Assembly (NCBI GenBank): GCA_900553605.1
Contig: USDX01000003.1
Coordinates: 75,707 to 139,706 of the forward strand
Direction: 5' to 3'
Length of the DNA: 64,000 nucleotides
DNA from: an uncultured Eggerthella sp.
GTDB taxonomy: Bacteria > Actinomycetota > Coriobacteriia > Coriobacteriales > Eggerthellaceae
Shown: piece by piece, positions 53,940 through 62,902 of the stretch
Position numbering within the stretch: position 1 is the stretch's first letter
Layout of the letters: each line of letters starts with the position of its first letter
The notes under the pieces: model-generated
What the model saw: the letters and a program-made list of their open reading frames with translations, nothing else
Databases searched by the model: none
What the model was told of the DNA's origin: nothing
Program-made: the position numbers and the translations under genes

Positions 53940-55283
53940 TTACAGTACGCCCAGATAACGGTCAAGCTCCCAGTTGGAAACCTGGCGCTGGTACTCGTTC
54001 CACTCTTCACGCTTTACCTTCACGAGGAACGAATGGATATGCTCGCCAAGCACTTCTTTCATCAGCTCAGATTCGGCGAACAGCTCCACGGCTTCACCAA
54101 GCGTGTCGGGCAGAGATCCAACCCCTCGTGCACGCAGCTCCTGGCGAGAAAGTCCACGAGCAGAGTCCTCTTCCATGGGAGGGCACAACTCGAGTTCTTC
54201 CTCTATGCCCTTCAAACCAGCAGCAAGCACCGCAGAGAATGCCAGGTACGGGTTAGCAGCGGAATCGGGGCTTCGCAGCTCTACGCGGCATGCCTCTTCC
54301 TTATCGGGCTTGTAGCCGGGAATGCGCACCAATGCAGAGCGATTATTGCGCGCCCACGAGATATGCACCGGTGCTTCGCCGCCAGGAATCAGACGCTTAT
54401 AAGAATTAACGCTGGGGTTGGTGAGCAGGCTGAATTCAGGAACGTACTTGAGCAAGCCGGCGATATAGTGCTTTGCCACCTTGGAAAGGTTGTATCCATC
54501 GGGATCGCTGGCATCGAAGAATGCATTGTTGCCCTCTTCATCGAATAGGCTCTGGTGAATATGCATACCCGAGCCAGGAGCACCGGAGATGGGCTTAGGC
54601 ATAAATGATGCATATACCCCATGCTTCATGGCGATTTCCTTGACCACCATCTTGTAGGTCATTACGTTGTCGGCCATGCTCAGCGCATCCGCGAAACGCA
54701 AGTCGATCTCCTGCTGGGAGGGACCGTTTTCATGATGGGAGTACTCGACGGGAATGCCCATCTTTTCCAAGGTGAGAATGGTGTCGCGTCGAAGGTCGCT
54801 TGCCATATCGAGGGAAGTTAGGTCGAAGTAGCCGCCATGGTCAAGAACTTCAGTCCCGTTGGGGTCCTTGAAGTAGTAGTACTCAAGCTCGGGGCCAACA
54901 TTCATCACATAGCCCAACCGCTCGGCCTTTGCGGCCTGGCGCTTCAACACGTTTCGGGAATCACCGTCGAAGAAATCGCCCTCGGGCGTTTTAATGGAGC
55001 AGAACATACGCCCAACAGCATTGCGCTCAGGACGCCAAGGCAAGATCTGAAACGTGGAAGCTTCGGGATATGCGAGCATATCCGATTCGCTCGTAGAGGC
55101 AAAACCGCGAATGCAGCTGCCGTCAAAACCCATTCCCTCTTCGAAAGCGTTTTCCAATTCACTGGGAATAACCGCAAAAGACTTCATGTGGCCCAGCACA
55201 TCGCAGAACCAAAAACGAACGAAATGCACGTCGCGGCTTTTTATTGTCTTAAGGACGAAATCCTGGTCTGGGCTGGTGCTCAT
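53940..55283 (-). CDS. glnA: Glutamine synthetase, type I-alpha-like
   Basis: A 447 aa ammonia-assimilating enzyme. The N-terminal beta-grasp is followed by GFDGSCIRGFASTSESDM, the ATP/metal motif GPELEYYYF, SGMHIHQSLFDEEGN, and SYKRLIPGGEAPVHISWARNNRSA. The Tyr adenylylation site of the GSI-beta group is absent, so control is probably transcriptional and by feedback. ATG at 55283 with GGAAGGACAAGC is preferred over one 15 bp upstream. An inverted repeat at 55320-55342 is a candidate operator. Confidence 0.95.
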   Translation of the reverse strand: MSTSPDQDFVLKTIKSRDVHFVRFWFCDVLGHMKSFAVIPSELENAFEEGMGFDGSCIRGFASTSESDMLAYPEASTFQILPWRPERNAVGRMFCSIKTPEGDFFDGDSRNVLKRQAAKAERLGYVMNVGPELEYYYFKDPNGTEVLDHGGYFDLTSLDMASDLRRDTILTLEKMGIPVEYSHHENGPSQQEIDLRFADALSMADNVMTYKMVVKEIAMKHGVYASFMPKPISGAPGSGMHIHQSLFDEEGNNAFFDASDPDGYNLSKVAKHYIAGLLKYVPEFSLLTNPSVNSYKRLIPGGEAPVHISWARNNRSALVRIPGYKPDKEEACRVELRSPDSAANPYLAFSAVLAAGLKGIEEELELCPPMEEDSARGLSRQELRARGVGSLPDTLGEAVELFAESELMKEVLGEHIHSFLVKVKREEWNEYQRQVSNWELDRYLGVL

Positions 55284-55319
55284 AGCTTGTCCTTCCATGG
55301 CTTGCTCATGTTTGTTTCA

Positions 55320-55342
55320 TTGTAACAAGCAAGGTGTTACAA
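55320..55342. promoter_or_regulatory. Candidate operator upstream of glnA
   Basis: TTGTAACA-N7-TGTTACAA is a perfect 8 bp inverted repeat 37 bp upstream of the glnA start. GTAAC/GTTAC half-sites resemble the GTnAC element known for actinobacterial GlnR. The downstream GlnR-like gene is the obvious candidate ligand. Confidence 0.5.
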
Positions 55343-55434
55343 GCGCGTTTCGCCGAATTCTTTTGCCGCTGAACCAATAGTTGTTGCATATCATTCAGGT
55401 CGAAAATCCACTTTTCCAGCAAAAGATAACGCCT

Positions 55435-55502
55435 CGGGAATATAGGGACAGGTCCCATTTTCCCAACTAGTTGGAAAAATGGGACCTGTCCCTATATTCC
55501 CG
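55435..55502. repeat. 68 bp near-perfect palindrome, element B
   Basis: 34-nt arms pair with a single mismatch around CCAACTAGTTGG. Each arm begins CGGGAATATAGGGACAGGTC. It is related to the 67 bp palindrome at 33040-33106 by size and by the shared GGGACAGGT core followed by CCA and TTCCCA. It lies between glnA and the MetI-like gene. Confidence 0.9.
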
Positions 55503-55516
55503 GTGTTGGTAGGCAT

Positions 55517-55545
55517 AAAAAATGGCCCGCCTGCGCGGGCCATTT
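55517..55545 (-). terminator. Terminator of the MetNI-like operon
   Basis: AAATGGCCCGC (55520-55530) pairs perfectly with GCGGGCCATTT (55535-55545). The minus strand continues into TTTTTTATG. It begins 5 bp after the permease stop. Confidence 0.9.
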
Positions 55546-55549
55546 CAAA

Positions 55550-56227
55550 TTACTTTTTGTGATCGATCTTACGAGCAGCAAGGTCGCAGCCGCTCTGAAC
55601 GATTTGAACCAGAACGATGAGGATGATAATGGTAGCGATCATCACATCGACCATGTAGCGCTGATAACCGTAGCGGATGGCGATGTCGCCCAAGCCGCCC
55701 GCACCAACGGTGCCCGCCATTGCGGAATAGCCAAGCAGCGTGATGAGAACGATAGAAAAGCCCCTAATCAGAGATGGCAAGCTTTCCCACAGGAACACCT
55801 TCACAACGATTTGCCAGGTAGAAGCACCGAAAGATTGGGCCGCCTCAACCAAGCCAGCGTCAACTTCGGCCAAGCTCTGCTCGACCATGCGGCCAACGAA
55901 AGGCGCGGCCGCCACAACCAGCGGCACCACCGCACCAGGAACGCCCAGCGAAGTGCCCACAACCAAGCGAGTAAACGGAATAATGGCAACAAGCAAAATG
56001 ATGAACGGAATCGAACGGCCAATGTTCACGATCCAACCAAGAACGGCATTAACCGCCTTATGGGGCAGCAAACCCTTCTTTGGATCGGTTAGCACCAAGA
56101 ATACGCCGAGGGGAATACCGATTACGTAGGCAAGCGCCGTGGAAACCAAGCTCATGACAATGGTGTCCCAAGTTCCCTGCGCCAAAAGCGCCCCGTACTG
56201 GGCGAAGAACGTCTGCAAGTATTCCAC
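55550..56227 (-). CDS. metI: MetI-type ABC transporter permease
   Basis: A 225 aa permease with five predicted membrane helices and the EAA-type loop EAAQSFGASTWQIVVKVFLW near residue 140, typical of MetI. The start is GTG at 56227, 2 bp after metN, with AGAGG upstream. Family members import methionine or related amino acids. The binding protein is not in this operon. Confidence 0.85.
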   Translation of the reverse strand: MEYLQTFFAQYGALLAQGTWDTIVMSLVSTALAYVIGIPLGVFLVLTDPKKGLLPHKAVNAVLGWIVNIGRSIPFIILLVAIIPFTRLVVGTSLGVPGAVVPLVVAAAPFVGRMVEQSLAEVDAGLVEAAQSFGASTWQIVVKVFLWESLPSLIRGFSIVLITLLGYSAMAGTVGAGGLGDIAIRYGYQRYMVDVMIATIIILIVLVQIVQSGCDLAARKIDHKK

Positions 56228-56229
56228 GA

Positions 56230-56970
56230 TTACAACCTCTTCTCCAGCAACTTACGGGCAACCTCGCTTTGCGGGTTCGCAAAGATATCTTCCGTTTTGC
56301 CCTCTTCCACGATCTTGCCCTCATCGATTACCACCACGTTGTCGCAGATAAGTTCCGCAACAGCCAACGAATGGGTGATGAGCACGATGGTTACGCCCAT
56401 CTCTTCGTTGATGTCTTTCAGCAGCTTCAAGATGGAATGCGTTGTCATGGAGTCGAGTGCGCTGGTGGCCTCGTCGCACAACATGATGGACGGGTTGTTC
56501 ACCAAAGCACGCGCAATCGCAACACGCTGCTGCTGACCGCCGGAAAGCTGACTGGGATACTTGTTGCACTTGTCGGCCAAGCCCACCAGTTCCAACAGTT
56601 CACGAGCGCGCTTTTCCGCCTCTTTCTTATCGGCATGACGAAGCTCGAGCGGAAACATGACGTTGCGAAGAACCGTACGCTGCTGAAGCAGGCTGAAGTT
56701 CTGGAAGATCATGCTTACCGAGCTGCGGAACTCGCGCAATTCCTTTTCAGAAAGACTCGTGATGTCGCGCCCATTGATGATGATCGAGCCAGAAGTTGGA
56801 CGCTCGAGCAGATTAAGGCAGCGCACGAGGGTCGACTTGCCGGCACCCGACTGGCCGATAATGCCAAACACAGATCCGTCTTCGATGGTCAAATTGATGT
56901 CGGTCAGGGCGGTATGCGTTTCCCCCTGACGCGACACGTAGGTCTTATTAAGATGTTCGATTTGAATCAT
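56230..56970 (-). CDS. MetN-type ABC transporter ATPase without C-terminal NIL domain
   Basis: A 246 aa ATPase. Walker A GQSGAGKSTLVRCLN, signature LSGGQQQRVAIARAL, Walker B IMLCDEATSALDS and switch His LITHSL are intact. Typical MetN is about 340 aa and carries a C-terminal NIL domain that binds methionine to shut the transporter. That domain is missing here, so substrate feedback may be absent or the substrate may differ. It pairs with the MetI-like permease. Confidence 0.8.
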   Translation of the reverse strand: MIQIEHLNKTYVSRQGETHTALTDINLTIEDGSVFGIIGQSGAGKSTLVRCLNLLERPTSGSIIINGRDITSLSEKELREFRSSVSMIFQNFSLLQQRTVLRNVMFPLELRHADKKEAEKRARELLELVGLADKCNKYPSQLSGGQQQRVAIARALVNNPSIMLCDEATSALDSMTTHSILKLLKDINEEMGVTIVLITHSLAVAELICDNVVVIDEGKIVEEGKTEDIFANPQSEVARKLLEKRL

Positions 56971-57125
56971 TCGTTGTTCCTTTTACACAGCGCAGCATAC
57001 TTAGCGCGCATAAAACAGCCTACCTACCATACCGCAGCCCAGGGCATAGGCAGAAAAATGCCACAGCCCAACCTGTATGTGGCTTATACATAAAACTAAT
57101 AACTGGCAATAGGCTTAGAGAATAG

Positions 57126-59603
57126 CTATTGAGCAGGGCCAAGCAAGAAATACGGCGCATGCGGATCAAGGCACGAGCTCATATACGGGTCGCCGTCCAC
57201 GAACAGATGCGGCCAACGATAATGCAAGAAGGCCTTTTCCCGCTCGGCTCGCAGCTGCTGCTTTTTGGTAAGCGCTGAGCGACCGTCAGAATCACTCCCC
57301 TTGCGATACGCTTCAACCCCACCGTTATAGGCGATCAGGTAGCCCTCTTTTGCTACCTTCAGGCAGAAATCGACATCGCAATTGCAGACTTGGAAGCGTT
57401 CATCGAAGCCCTTGGCGCTATCGTAGGCAGCGCGCTTTACCATCATGGCCGACAGCGAAACCGCCGAAACATTGCTAGCGCACCGCAAACGCCCCAAGTA
57501 GCCACGGGCACTACGGGGCATATTCACGCCAATCTCTGAAGCCGACTCATACGGACCAACCATCATGCCAGCATGGCGAATGGTATCGTCAGCGAACAGG
57601 GTTTTCGCCCCCACAACGCCCACACCCTTGCGAATGCAATGGGTCAGCATGCAGTTCAGCGCTTCAGGATCCGCGAACTCAACATCCCCATCAACCACCA
57701 GCACATAGTCGGAAGTGCTTTGGGAAAAACCCAAGTTCGCCATAGCAGCCCTATTGTTGGCGCCTTGATAGGCAATAACCCTGGCACGGTTCTTCCGCAC
57801 CAGATGCTCTCCGTACACCACGACATCACGGGATGTATCCTGACTTACCACAACATATATAGGCGTGTCGCGTGGTACCACGCTTTGTTCGATCGAGGAT
57901 AGGCAAGCATCGAGCAACGATGCATCGTCGCCAGCAAGCACGACCACCGAAAGAGTTGGCGTCTCATCGGGCATTCGGTAACGAACGGTATAGAGGCGAT
58001 CGGAAACATCGGCAAGAACCAGTGCGTCGATGCCATTGCGGCGCAGGTGGTTGGCGAGCACCTTCCTTCCTGTACGGAACGCCTCTTCTTCGCGACGCGA
58101 GCTGATCCTGTCGGCATCGGGGGAAATTGAGGCGGCATTCTGAACGTGATACAGAACTTTGTCGATTCGTTCTACGCGTTCTGCCTGGGCAGTTGCCTTC
58201 AGCACTAAGTCGTAATCGAACGATTCGGAGGAAAAGCCCACCGACGATTGGATCGTTTCCAAGACGCGACGGGAAAGGAAAACCAAAGGACCAAGATAGT
58301 TATAGGAGTACAGCAAATCTGGCGAAAAAACCGGCTTGAACTGAGGAGTATGCAAGCCGCCGTCACGATCAAAGCTGTCATGGTTCGTGTACACGACATC
58401 GCATGGGCCCACACCGCTGCTGTTCTTGACACCTTCTTCCTCCATGACTTCGTTGATGCGGCGAACATACTCGTAAAGAGCCTCAGGAGCCAAAACAACG
58501 CTCGGTTCCAACACGGCGCATACCTCACCCTTGGACTGGAGCAAACCCGTCAGGCGCGCTGCGCCCTCATCAAGTTCGGCCTCGGGAACCAAATGGACAA
58601 CGCGCTCGTCACCTTCCCATTCGCGGAGAGCCGAGGTGAGACTCAATTCGTTGGCGCCCATATCGACCAGAACAAGTTCGAAGTGGGTATAGGTCTGAAG
58701 GCTCAAAGAAGCCATGGCGGCAGACAGATAGCATTCATCGCCCGGATACAGGGGCATAACCAAACTGATCTGAGGCTGAACGGCAAACGAATGGGAACGC
58801 TGTTCCTCAAGACCAGCGAGCGTTTCACAATGGCGCACGAACCAGCGGCTATAGCGCGAATCGATGGAAGCGTCTATCGCACAATAAGAGAACGACTCAC
58901 GCAGCGGCCCGAACGTTTCATCGCAGAAATAGGCGAATCCTCCGGGAATCTGTTCGTTGGCATCGTAAACCGTTACGCAGAAATCCTTAGCGGCAGCGGC
59001 GACGCGCACGGAAAAGCCGATACGAAGGCGCTCACCCTCGCCATAGTTTGCGGGAGGAATCACCTCATCCACTAACGGATACACCGGAAGATCGACTTCG
59101 GTGCCATAGCCATCGGTGAAATCAACCATCACATCGGAGCCTTCGGCATGAGGCATATCCGCGAGCATCTTCACCACGATTTCATCGCCGTCTTCAATGG
59201 CGTCGGTGAAATATACGTTCATGCGGCCCGAGCAGTATTCGCGCTCGATATCAAACATCTGCTCCAAAAGCTCATTATGGACAAACGCATTGAAGCGCGT
59301 GCGCCAGCGCATCATGTTCAGTTCCACGGTTAGGCGGCTTTGCGTAAGCGGAGAGCCCTCCCCTGCGTACTCCAAGAACGTCAGGTCAACTTCGCGTACA
59401 TCGAAATGAGGAAGCACCACTACATAATTGGCCTGAGATGTTTCCTCCAGCGGATTAAAAGGGAACAAGTGGGCGGGGATCTTGGCGCCATCCTTCAAGC
59501 GGGCATCAAGAAGCACTTCGGCATCAGGATGCATGCGGTCAAGAACCATTTGCAGGTAGACCTTGCCATCGCCGTGACTCATGCTTTCAATTCGTGCGTT
59601 CAT
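57126..59603 (-). CDS. Large two-domain family 2 glycosyltransferase
   Basis: An 825 aa protein. An N-terminal ~270-residue beta-rich domain is followed by two GT-A family 2 domains, beginning at about residue 280 (ISLVMPLYPGDECYLSAAMA) and about 553 (TLSVVVLAGDDASLLDACLS). Nucleotide-sugar/metal acidic residues are visible as VVVDGDVEF in the second domain. No membrane helix is obvious. It is paralogous to the next gene upstream and starts 4 bp after that gene's stop. A role in a cell-surface polysaccharide is inferred from the GtrA neighbour. Confidence 0.8.
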   Translation of the reverse strand: MNARIESMSHGDGKVYLQMVLDRMHPDAEVLLDARLKDGAKIPAHLFPFNPLEETSQANYVVVLPHFDVREVDLTFLEYAGEGSPLTQSRLTVELNMMRWRTRFNAFVHNELLEQMFDIEREYCSGRMNVYFTDAIEDGDEIVVKMLADMPHAEGSDVMVDFTDGYGTEVDLPVYPLVDEVIPPANYGEGERLRIGFSVRVAAAAKDFCVTVYDANEQIPGGFAYFCDETFGPLRESFSYCAIDASIDSRYSRWFVRHCETLAGLEEQRSHSFAVQPQISLVMPLYPGDECYLSAAMASLSLQTYTHFELVLVDMGANELSLTSALREWEGDERVVHLVPEAELDEGAARLTGLLQSKGEVCAVLEPSVVLAPEALYEYVRRINEVMEEEGVKNSSGVGPCDVVYTNHDSFDRDGGLHTPQFKPVFSPDLLYSYNYLGPLVFLSRRVLETIQSSVGFSSESFDYDLVLKATAQAERVERIDKVLYHVQNAASISPDADRISSRREEEAFRTGRKVLANHLRRNGIDALVLADVSDRLYTVRYRMPDETPTLSVVVLAGDDASLLDACLSSIEQSVVPRDTPIYVVVSQDTSRDVVVYGEHLVRKNRARVIAYQGANNRAAMANLGFSQSTSDYVLVVDGDVEFADPEALNCMLTHCIRKGVGVVGAKTLFADDTIRHAGMMVGPYESASEIGVNMPRSARGYLGRLRCASNVSAVSLSAMMVKRAAYDSAKGFDERFQVCNCDVDFCLKVAKEGYLIAYNGGVEAYRKGSDSDGRSALTKKQQLRAEREKAFLHYRWPHLFVDGDPYMSSCLDPHAPYFLLGPAQ

Positions 59604-59607
59604 GCAA

Positions 59608-62124
59608 TTATCCTCGGGGTTTTCCGCGCTTCATGGCGAAATAGGAGCTATCGGGGTTCAAATTTGGATTGTAGAAGGCATCACCCTCAACGAAGATGCT
59701 CGGCCATGCCGACTGCAGCAAGGCAGCTTCCCTGCGGCGTCGGATGCTGATTTCCTTGGAGCGGATACGCATGCGCGAAACGCTGTGAAGGTGGCTCAAA
59801 AGCACATGGGGCGTAAATACCGTGTAGTAGCCGGCATTGCGCACCTTGAGGCAGAAATCAACATCGGCGTAGAACAAGGTGAATTCCTCGCTGAAGCCGC
59901 CCACCTCTTCGAAGGCGCTGCGACGAAGCATCATGCAGTCGCCGGTAACCGCCGAAACATTCTGGGCAACAACGGCGCGATCCAAATATCCTTGGCTTTC
60001 CGCATCCATGTGGCGGAAGAGGGGCGTTACCACACGCGAACCCCCCACCACAATGCCGGCATGCTCAACCGTGCCATCGATAAACAACTGCTTGGGGCCC
60101 ACTACACCCACGTCAGGGCGCTGGAAATAGCCCAGCAGCTGCTCAAGAGCATCATCGGTAAGGATGCGAGCGTCGTCGTTGAGGAACAGCAAGAATTCGC
60201 CCTGCGTGTTCTTCACCGCAAAGTTGGCAATCTGCGCCTTGTTGAATGGGCCATCCCACTCAAGAACCGAAAGGCTATCGTGATATTCTGCCAATTCGGC
60301 AAGGCAGGCTTTGGTTTCCTGGGCAAACGCAGCAGTGCTCACCACCACGATCTCAAAATTGGCGTAGTCGATTTTCTCATACAGGTCGCGCACGCACGTA
60401 CGAAGCAGCGGCGCATTGCCCTCAAAGATAAGCACCACCGAAACACGGGGTGATCCAGCAAGCACGTGACGTACGCGATAATGGCCCGGTTCATGGTCGT
60501 TCAGCACTTCGGCGTTGATCCCCATGCGCTGGCAGTGGGCAACCAACGCCTTGCGACCCGCTTCTTGTTCAATTTGCGTGGCTTTGAAGCCCTCAGAGGT
60601 ATCGATTGTGGCAAAACGACGATGGCAGAGAACACGCGGGACGTGACATACGCGGCGAGCCTTCTCCGTAACGCGCAACGCCAAATCGTAGCCCGCAGCG
60701 CCCATAATGGCATATGGGAGATTGGGCAAACCGGAAAGCAGGGAAGAACGCACTACCACCAGATCACGCAAGTAGTTATACGAGCGCAGCAACTCGGGCG
60801 AGAAGTCCGGACGGAATACGGGCTGGAAGTGCACGCCATCAGCATCGAAAGCATCCACGTCGGTATAAAGCACATCGCAATCGGGGTACTCATTGATAGC
60901 GCGGACACATTCGAACAGCGCATCGGGAGCCATGATGTCACACGGCTTCATGAACACGACGAAATCGCCTTCCACGGTAGCCATGCCCGCCGCAAAGCGT
61001 TCATTGATACCCAGCGATTGGTCGGTTTCCACCACGTAGACGCGATCGCTGTCGAGCGAATCTTTCAAATCGGCGGCTTCACTACCCGACGATCCAGCAT
61101 CGACCAAAATGAGCTCCCAGCTGCCATAGCTCTGGAGCGCAATAGAGTTCATGAGGTCGTGAACGTGGTGCGATGGGGTGTCGTCAAGCACGCAAACGAT
61201 GCTGAAAAGAGGCTCGTAATCGAAACGGGTTGCCACCTGTTCGAGCAGATCAGGAACATCGGCGCGATGCTGCTTCACAAACCACTCGTGATATTCGGAG
61301 TCAAGCGCCGCGCTCGTTGTTCGCTCGTCGAATTCGGCAACGAGAGATTCGAGAGTGCGATTGCCCAGCATGGCAAAACCGGGAGCCACCGTAGATGCGG
61401 TATCGGTTGCGCAAAGGCATACCTGAGGGTTATCGGCATCGACCAAGAAGGAAAGCTCGATATAACGACGCCGCAAAGCGCCATACCCAGGGCTTTGCGA
61501 GACGGAATCCTCCACGATGACAGGTTTAAGATCGAGTCGGCGCCCCGTCTTATCAAGGAAATCGCACTCGACCACACTCGCTTCGTGGTACGGCATTTCC
61601 AACAATGCTGAAACACGAATCTTGTCACCAGTCTCAAATGCGCGCAAAAAGCTCACGTGGATACGATCGTGGATAAAGCGACCATCAAGATCTTCGATAA
61701 GGGAAGGCACCGCCCCGCTGCGCTGAGGCGCCATCGCCTTCAGGCTGGTTGCTCGGACATCGAGCACCTTGCGGCAAGAGGTAATAACGTTGCCCGATGA
61801 ATCTATGGCATTGAATTCGAGCTCCCACCTACGACAGCTCAACCAAGGAAGCGCGATGACAAAAAAACGCACACCGGCAGAATTCTTGGTATGAAGCGGC
61901 GGGAAAGGCATTTCCCTATTGGCTAATGCACCGTCGGAAAGGACCTGACGCAGAGCCAGAGGATCGGCAACATCGCAATAGGGAAAGGTATCCGACGGGA
62001 TGCGGGCACCCGATTCCGTCGAAGCGGCAAGCACTACAGGAAGACGCTCGTCGTAACCGGAAATCTCAGACAAGATGTAAACCTTATCGCCCGAACGGCG
62101 GATGGTTTTAAACGATACATTCAT
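59608..62124 (-). CDS. Large two-domain family 2 glycosyltransferase, paralogue
   Basis: An 838 aa protein with the same plan as its downstream paralogue: an N-terminal beta-rich domain, a first GT-A (LFSIVCVLDDTPSHHVHDLM) and a second GT-A (RVSVVLIFEGNAPLLRTCV) with LLFLNDDARI as metal motif and a late FYADVDFCLKVRNAGY. The start at 62124 follows GGGGAGGAGAGG and is 45 bp inside the longest frame. The duplication is old, since the two proteins are clearly different over most of their length. A WcaA/rhamnosyltransferase-like activity is possible. Confidence 0.8.
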   Translation of the reverse strand: MNVSFKTIRRSGDKVYILSEISGYDERLPVVLAASTESGARIPSDTFPYCDVADPLALRQVLSDGALANREMPFPPLHTKNSAGVRFFVIALPWLSCRRWELEFNAIDSSGNVITSCRKVLDVRATSLKAMAPQRSGAVPSLIEDLDGRFIHDRIHVSFLRAFETGDKIRVSALLEMPYHEASVVECDFLDKTGRRLDLKPVIVEDSVSQSPGYGALRRRYIELSFLVDADNPQVCLCATDTASTVAPGFAMLGNRTLESLVAEFDERTTSAALDSEYHEWFVKQHRADVPDLLEQVATRFDYEPLFSIVCVLDDTPSHHVHDLMNSIALQSYGSWELILVDAGSSGSEAADLKDSLDSDRVYVVETDQSLGINERFAAGMATVEGDFVVFMKPCDIMAPDALFECVRAINEYPDCDVLYTDVDAFDADGVHFQPVFRPDFSPELLRSYNYLRDLVVVRSSLLSGLPNLPYAIMGAAGYDLALRVTEKARRVCHVPRVLCHRRFATIDTSEGFKATQIEQEAGRKALVAHCQRMGINAEVLNDHEPGHYRVRHVLAGSPRVSVVLIFEGNAPLLRTCVRDLYEKIDYANFEIVVVSTAAFAQETKACLAELAEYHDSLSVLEWDGPFNKAQIANFAVKNTQGEFLLFLNDDARILTDDALEQLLGYFQRPDVGVVGPKQLFIDGTVEHAGIVVGGSRVVTPLFRHMDAESQGYLDRAVVAQNVSAVTGDCMMLRRSAFEEVGGFSEEFTLFYADVDFCLKVRNAGYYTVFTPHVLLSHLHSVSRMRIRSKEISIRRRREAALLQSAWPSIFVEGDAFYNPNLNPDSSYFAMKRGKPRG

Positions 62125-62187
62125 GAGCCTCTCCTCCCCTGAAATGTCTGCCTTGCACCATTTCAGCAAAGATTATTATCGCCCGAA

Positions 62188-62577
62188 TTAATCGTGGGCT
62201 TCGAGGAAAATCTTCCTGGTTACGAAGTTCCATACTGCCACAACAACCGTAACAACGATCTTTGACAGGCGGTAGTCGATGTAGAGGCTGTCAACCATGA
62301 GCCACATAAGAAGATCGTTGATGCCCAAACCGCAAACGGAAAGCACGATAAAGATGATGAATTCGCGCCTGCGACTCATATCGTCTTTGCGCTTGAACAC
62401 GAAGCGCATCGAAGCGAAGTAGTTGAAAATAACCGAAACGACAAAAGAGATCGTGGTACTGATGAGGTAAGGAACGCCAAATACCTCGGTAAGGAAAATC
62501 ATCACACCGTAATCGATAACAAATGCGATGACGCCAACGATACCGAATTTCATGAACTGGGCGATGAGCTTCTTCAA
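62188..62577 (-). CDS. GtrA-family membrane protein
   Basis: A 129 aa protein with four membrane segments (starting FGIVGVIAFVIDYGVMIF) typical of GtrA, the putative flippase or accessory protein for polyprenyl-phosphate-linked sugars. It is first in the operon before the two large glycosyltransferases, with 63 bp between. This supports a surface-glycan pathway. Confidence 0.88.
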   Translation of the reverse strand: MKKLIAQFMKFGIVGVIAFVIDYGVMIFLTEVFGVPYLISTTISFVVSVIFNYFASMRFVFKRKDDMSRRREFIIFIVLSVCGLGINDLLMWLMVDSLYIDYRLSKIVVTVVVAVWNFVTRKIFLEAHD

Positions 62578-62604
62578 GCCAACTCCTTTGTCTGCCTACA
62601 TAAG

Positions 62605-62630
62605 AAAAAAGGCCCTGCAAAGCAGAGCCT
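62605..62630 (-). terminator. Terminator between tRNA-Glu and gtrA
   Basis: GGCCCTGC (62611-62618) pairs with GCAGAGCC (62622-62629) with one internal mismatch, followed on the minus strand by TTTTTTC. It directly follows the tRNA gene. Confidence 0.75.
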
Positions 62631-62639
62631 GTTCATTCA

Positions 62640-62714
62640 TGGTGCCCCCAACGGGACTCGAACCCGTGTTTCAGCCTTGAAAGGGCCGCGTCCTAACCGC
62701 TAGACGATGGGGAC
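62640..62714 (-). tRNA. tRNA-Glu (TTC)
   Basis: A 75-nt minus-strand cloverleaf. The acceptor GTCCCCA pairs with TGGGGGC, the D-arm reads CGTCTAGCGGTTAGGACG, and the anticodon loop CTTTCAA gives TTC. The T-arm reads CGGGTTCGAGTCCCG, and CCA is encoded. Confidence 0.96.
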
Positions 62715-62745
62715 TTATTGCTTACTGCGAAGCAACAGCTCGGTT

Positions 62746-62774
62746 ATTATTGCAAAGCTCAGAAAATATGGCAA
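62746..62774 (-). promoter_or_regulatory. Promoter of tRNA-Glu
   Basis: On the minus strand TTGCCA (62769-62774) and AATAAT (62746-62751) are spaced by 17 bp, with an AT-rich T/A-tract just upstream, a common mark of a strong stable-RNA promoter. Confidence 0.7.
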
Positions 62775-62902
62775 GTACTTTTTCAAAAAAATTTTTCAGG
62801 TCCCTATCGCACCCCAGATAACACCCTTGGACGAAAGGTGTATTTCAAAACCGTAGAAAAGACTATCGTTGACTCAGATACCAGAAATGATGTTAGGAAG
62901 TC

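Noticed and set aside
57126..62577. Capsule or O-antigen gene cluster
   Set aside because: Only two glycosyltransferases and GtrA are present. No polymerase, flippase of the Wzx type, or sugar-nucleotide genes lie within the window.
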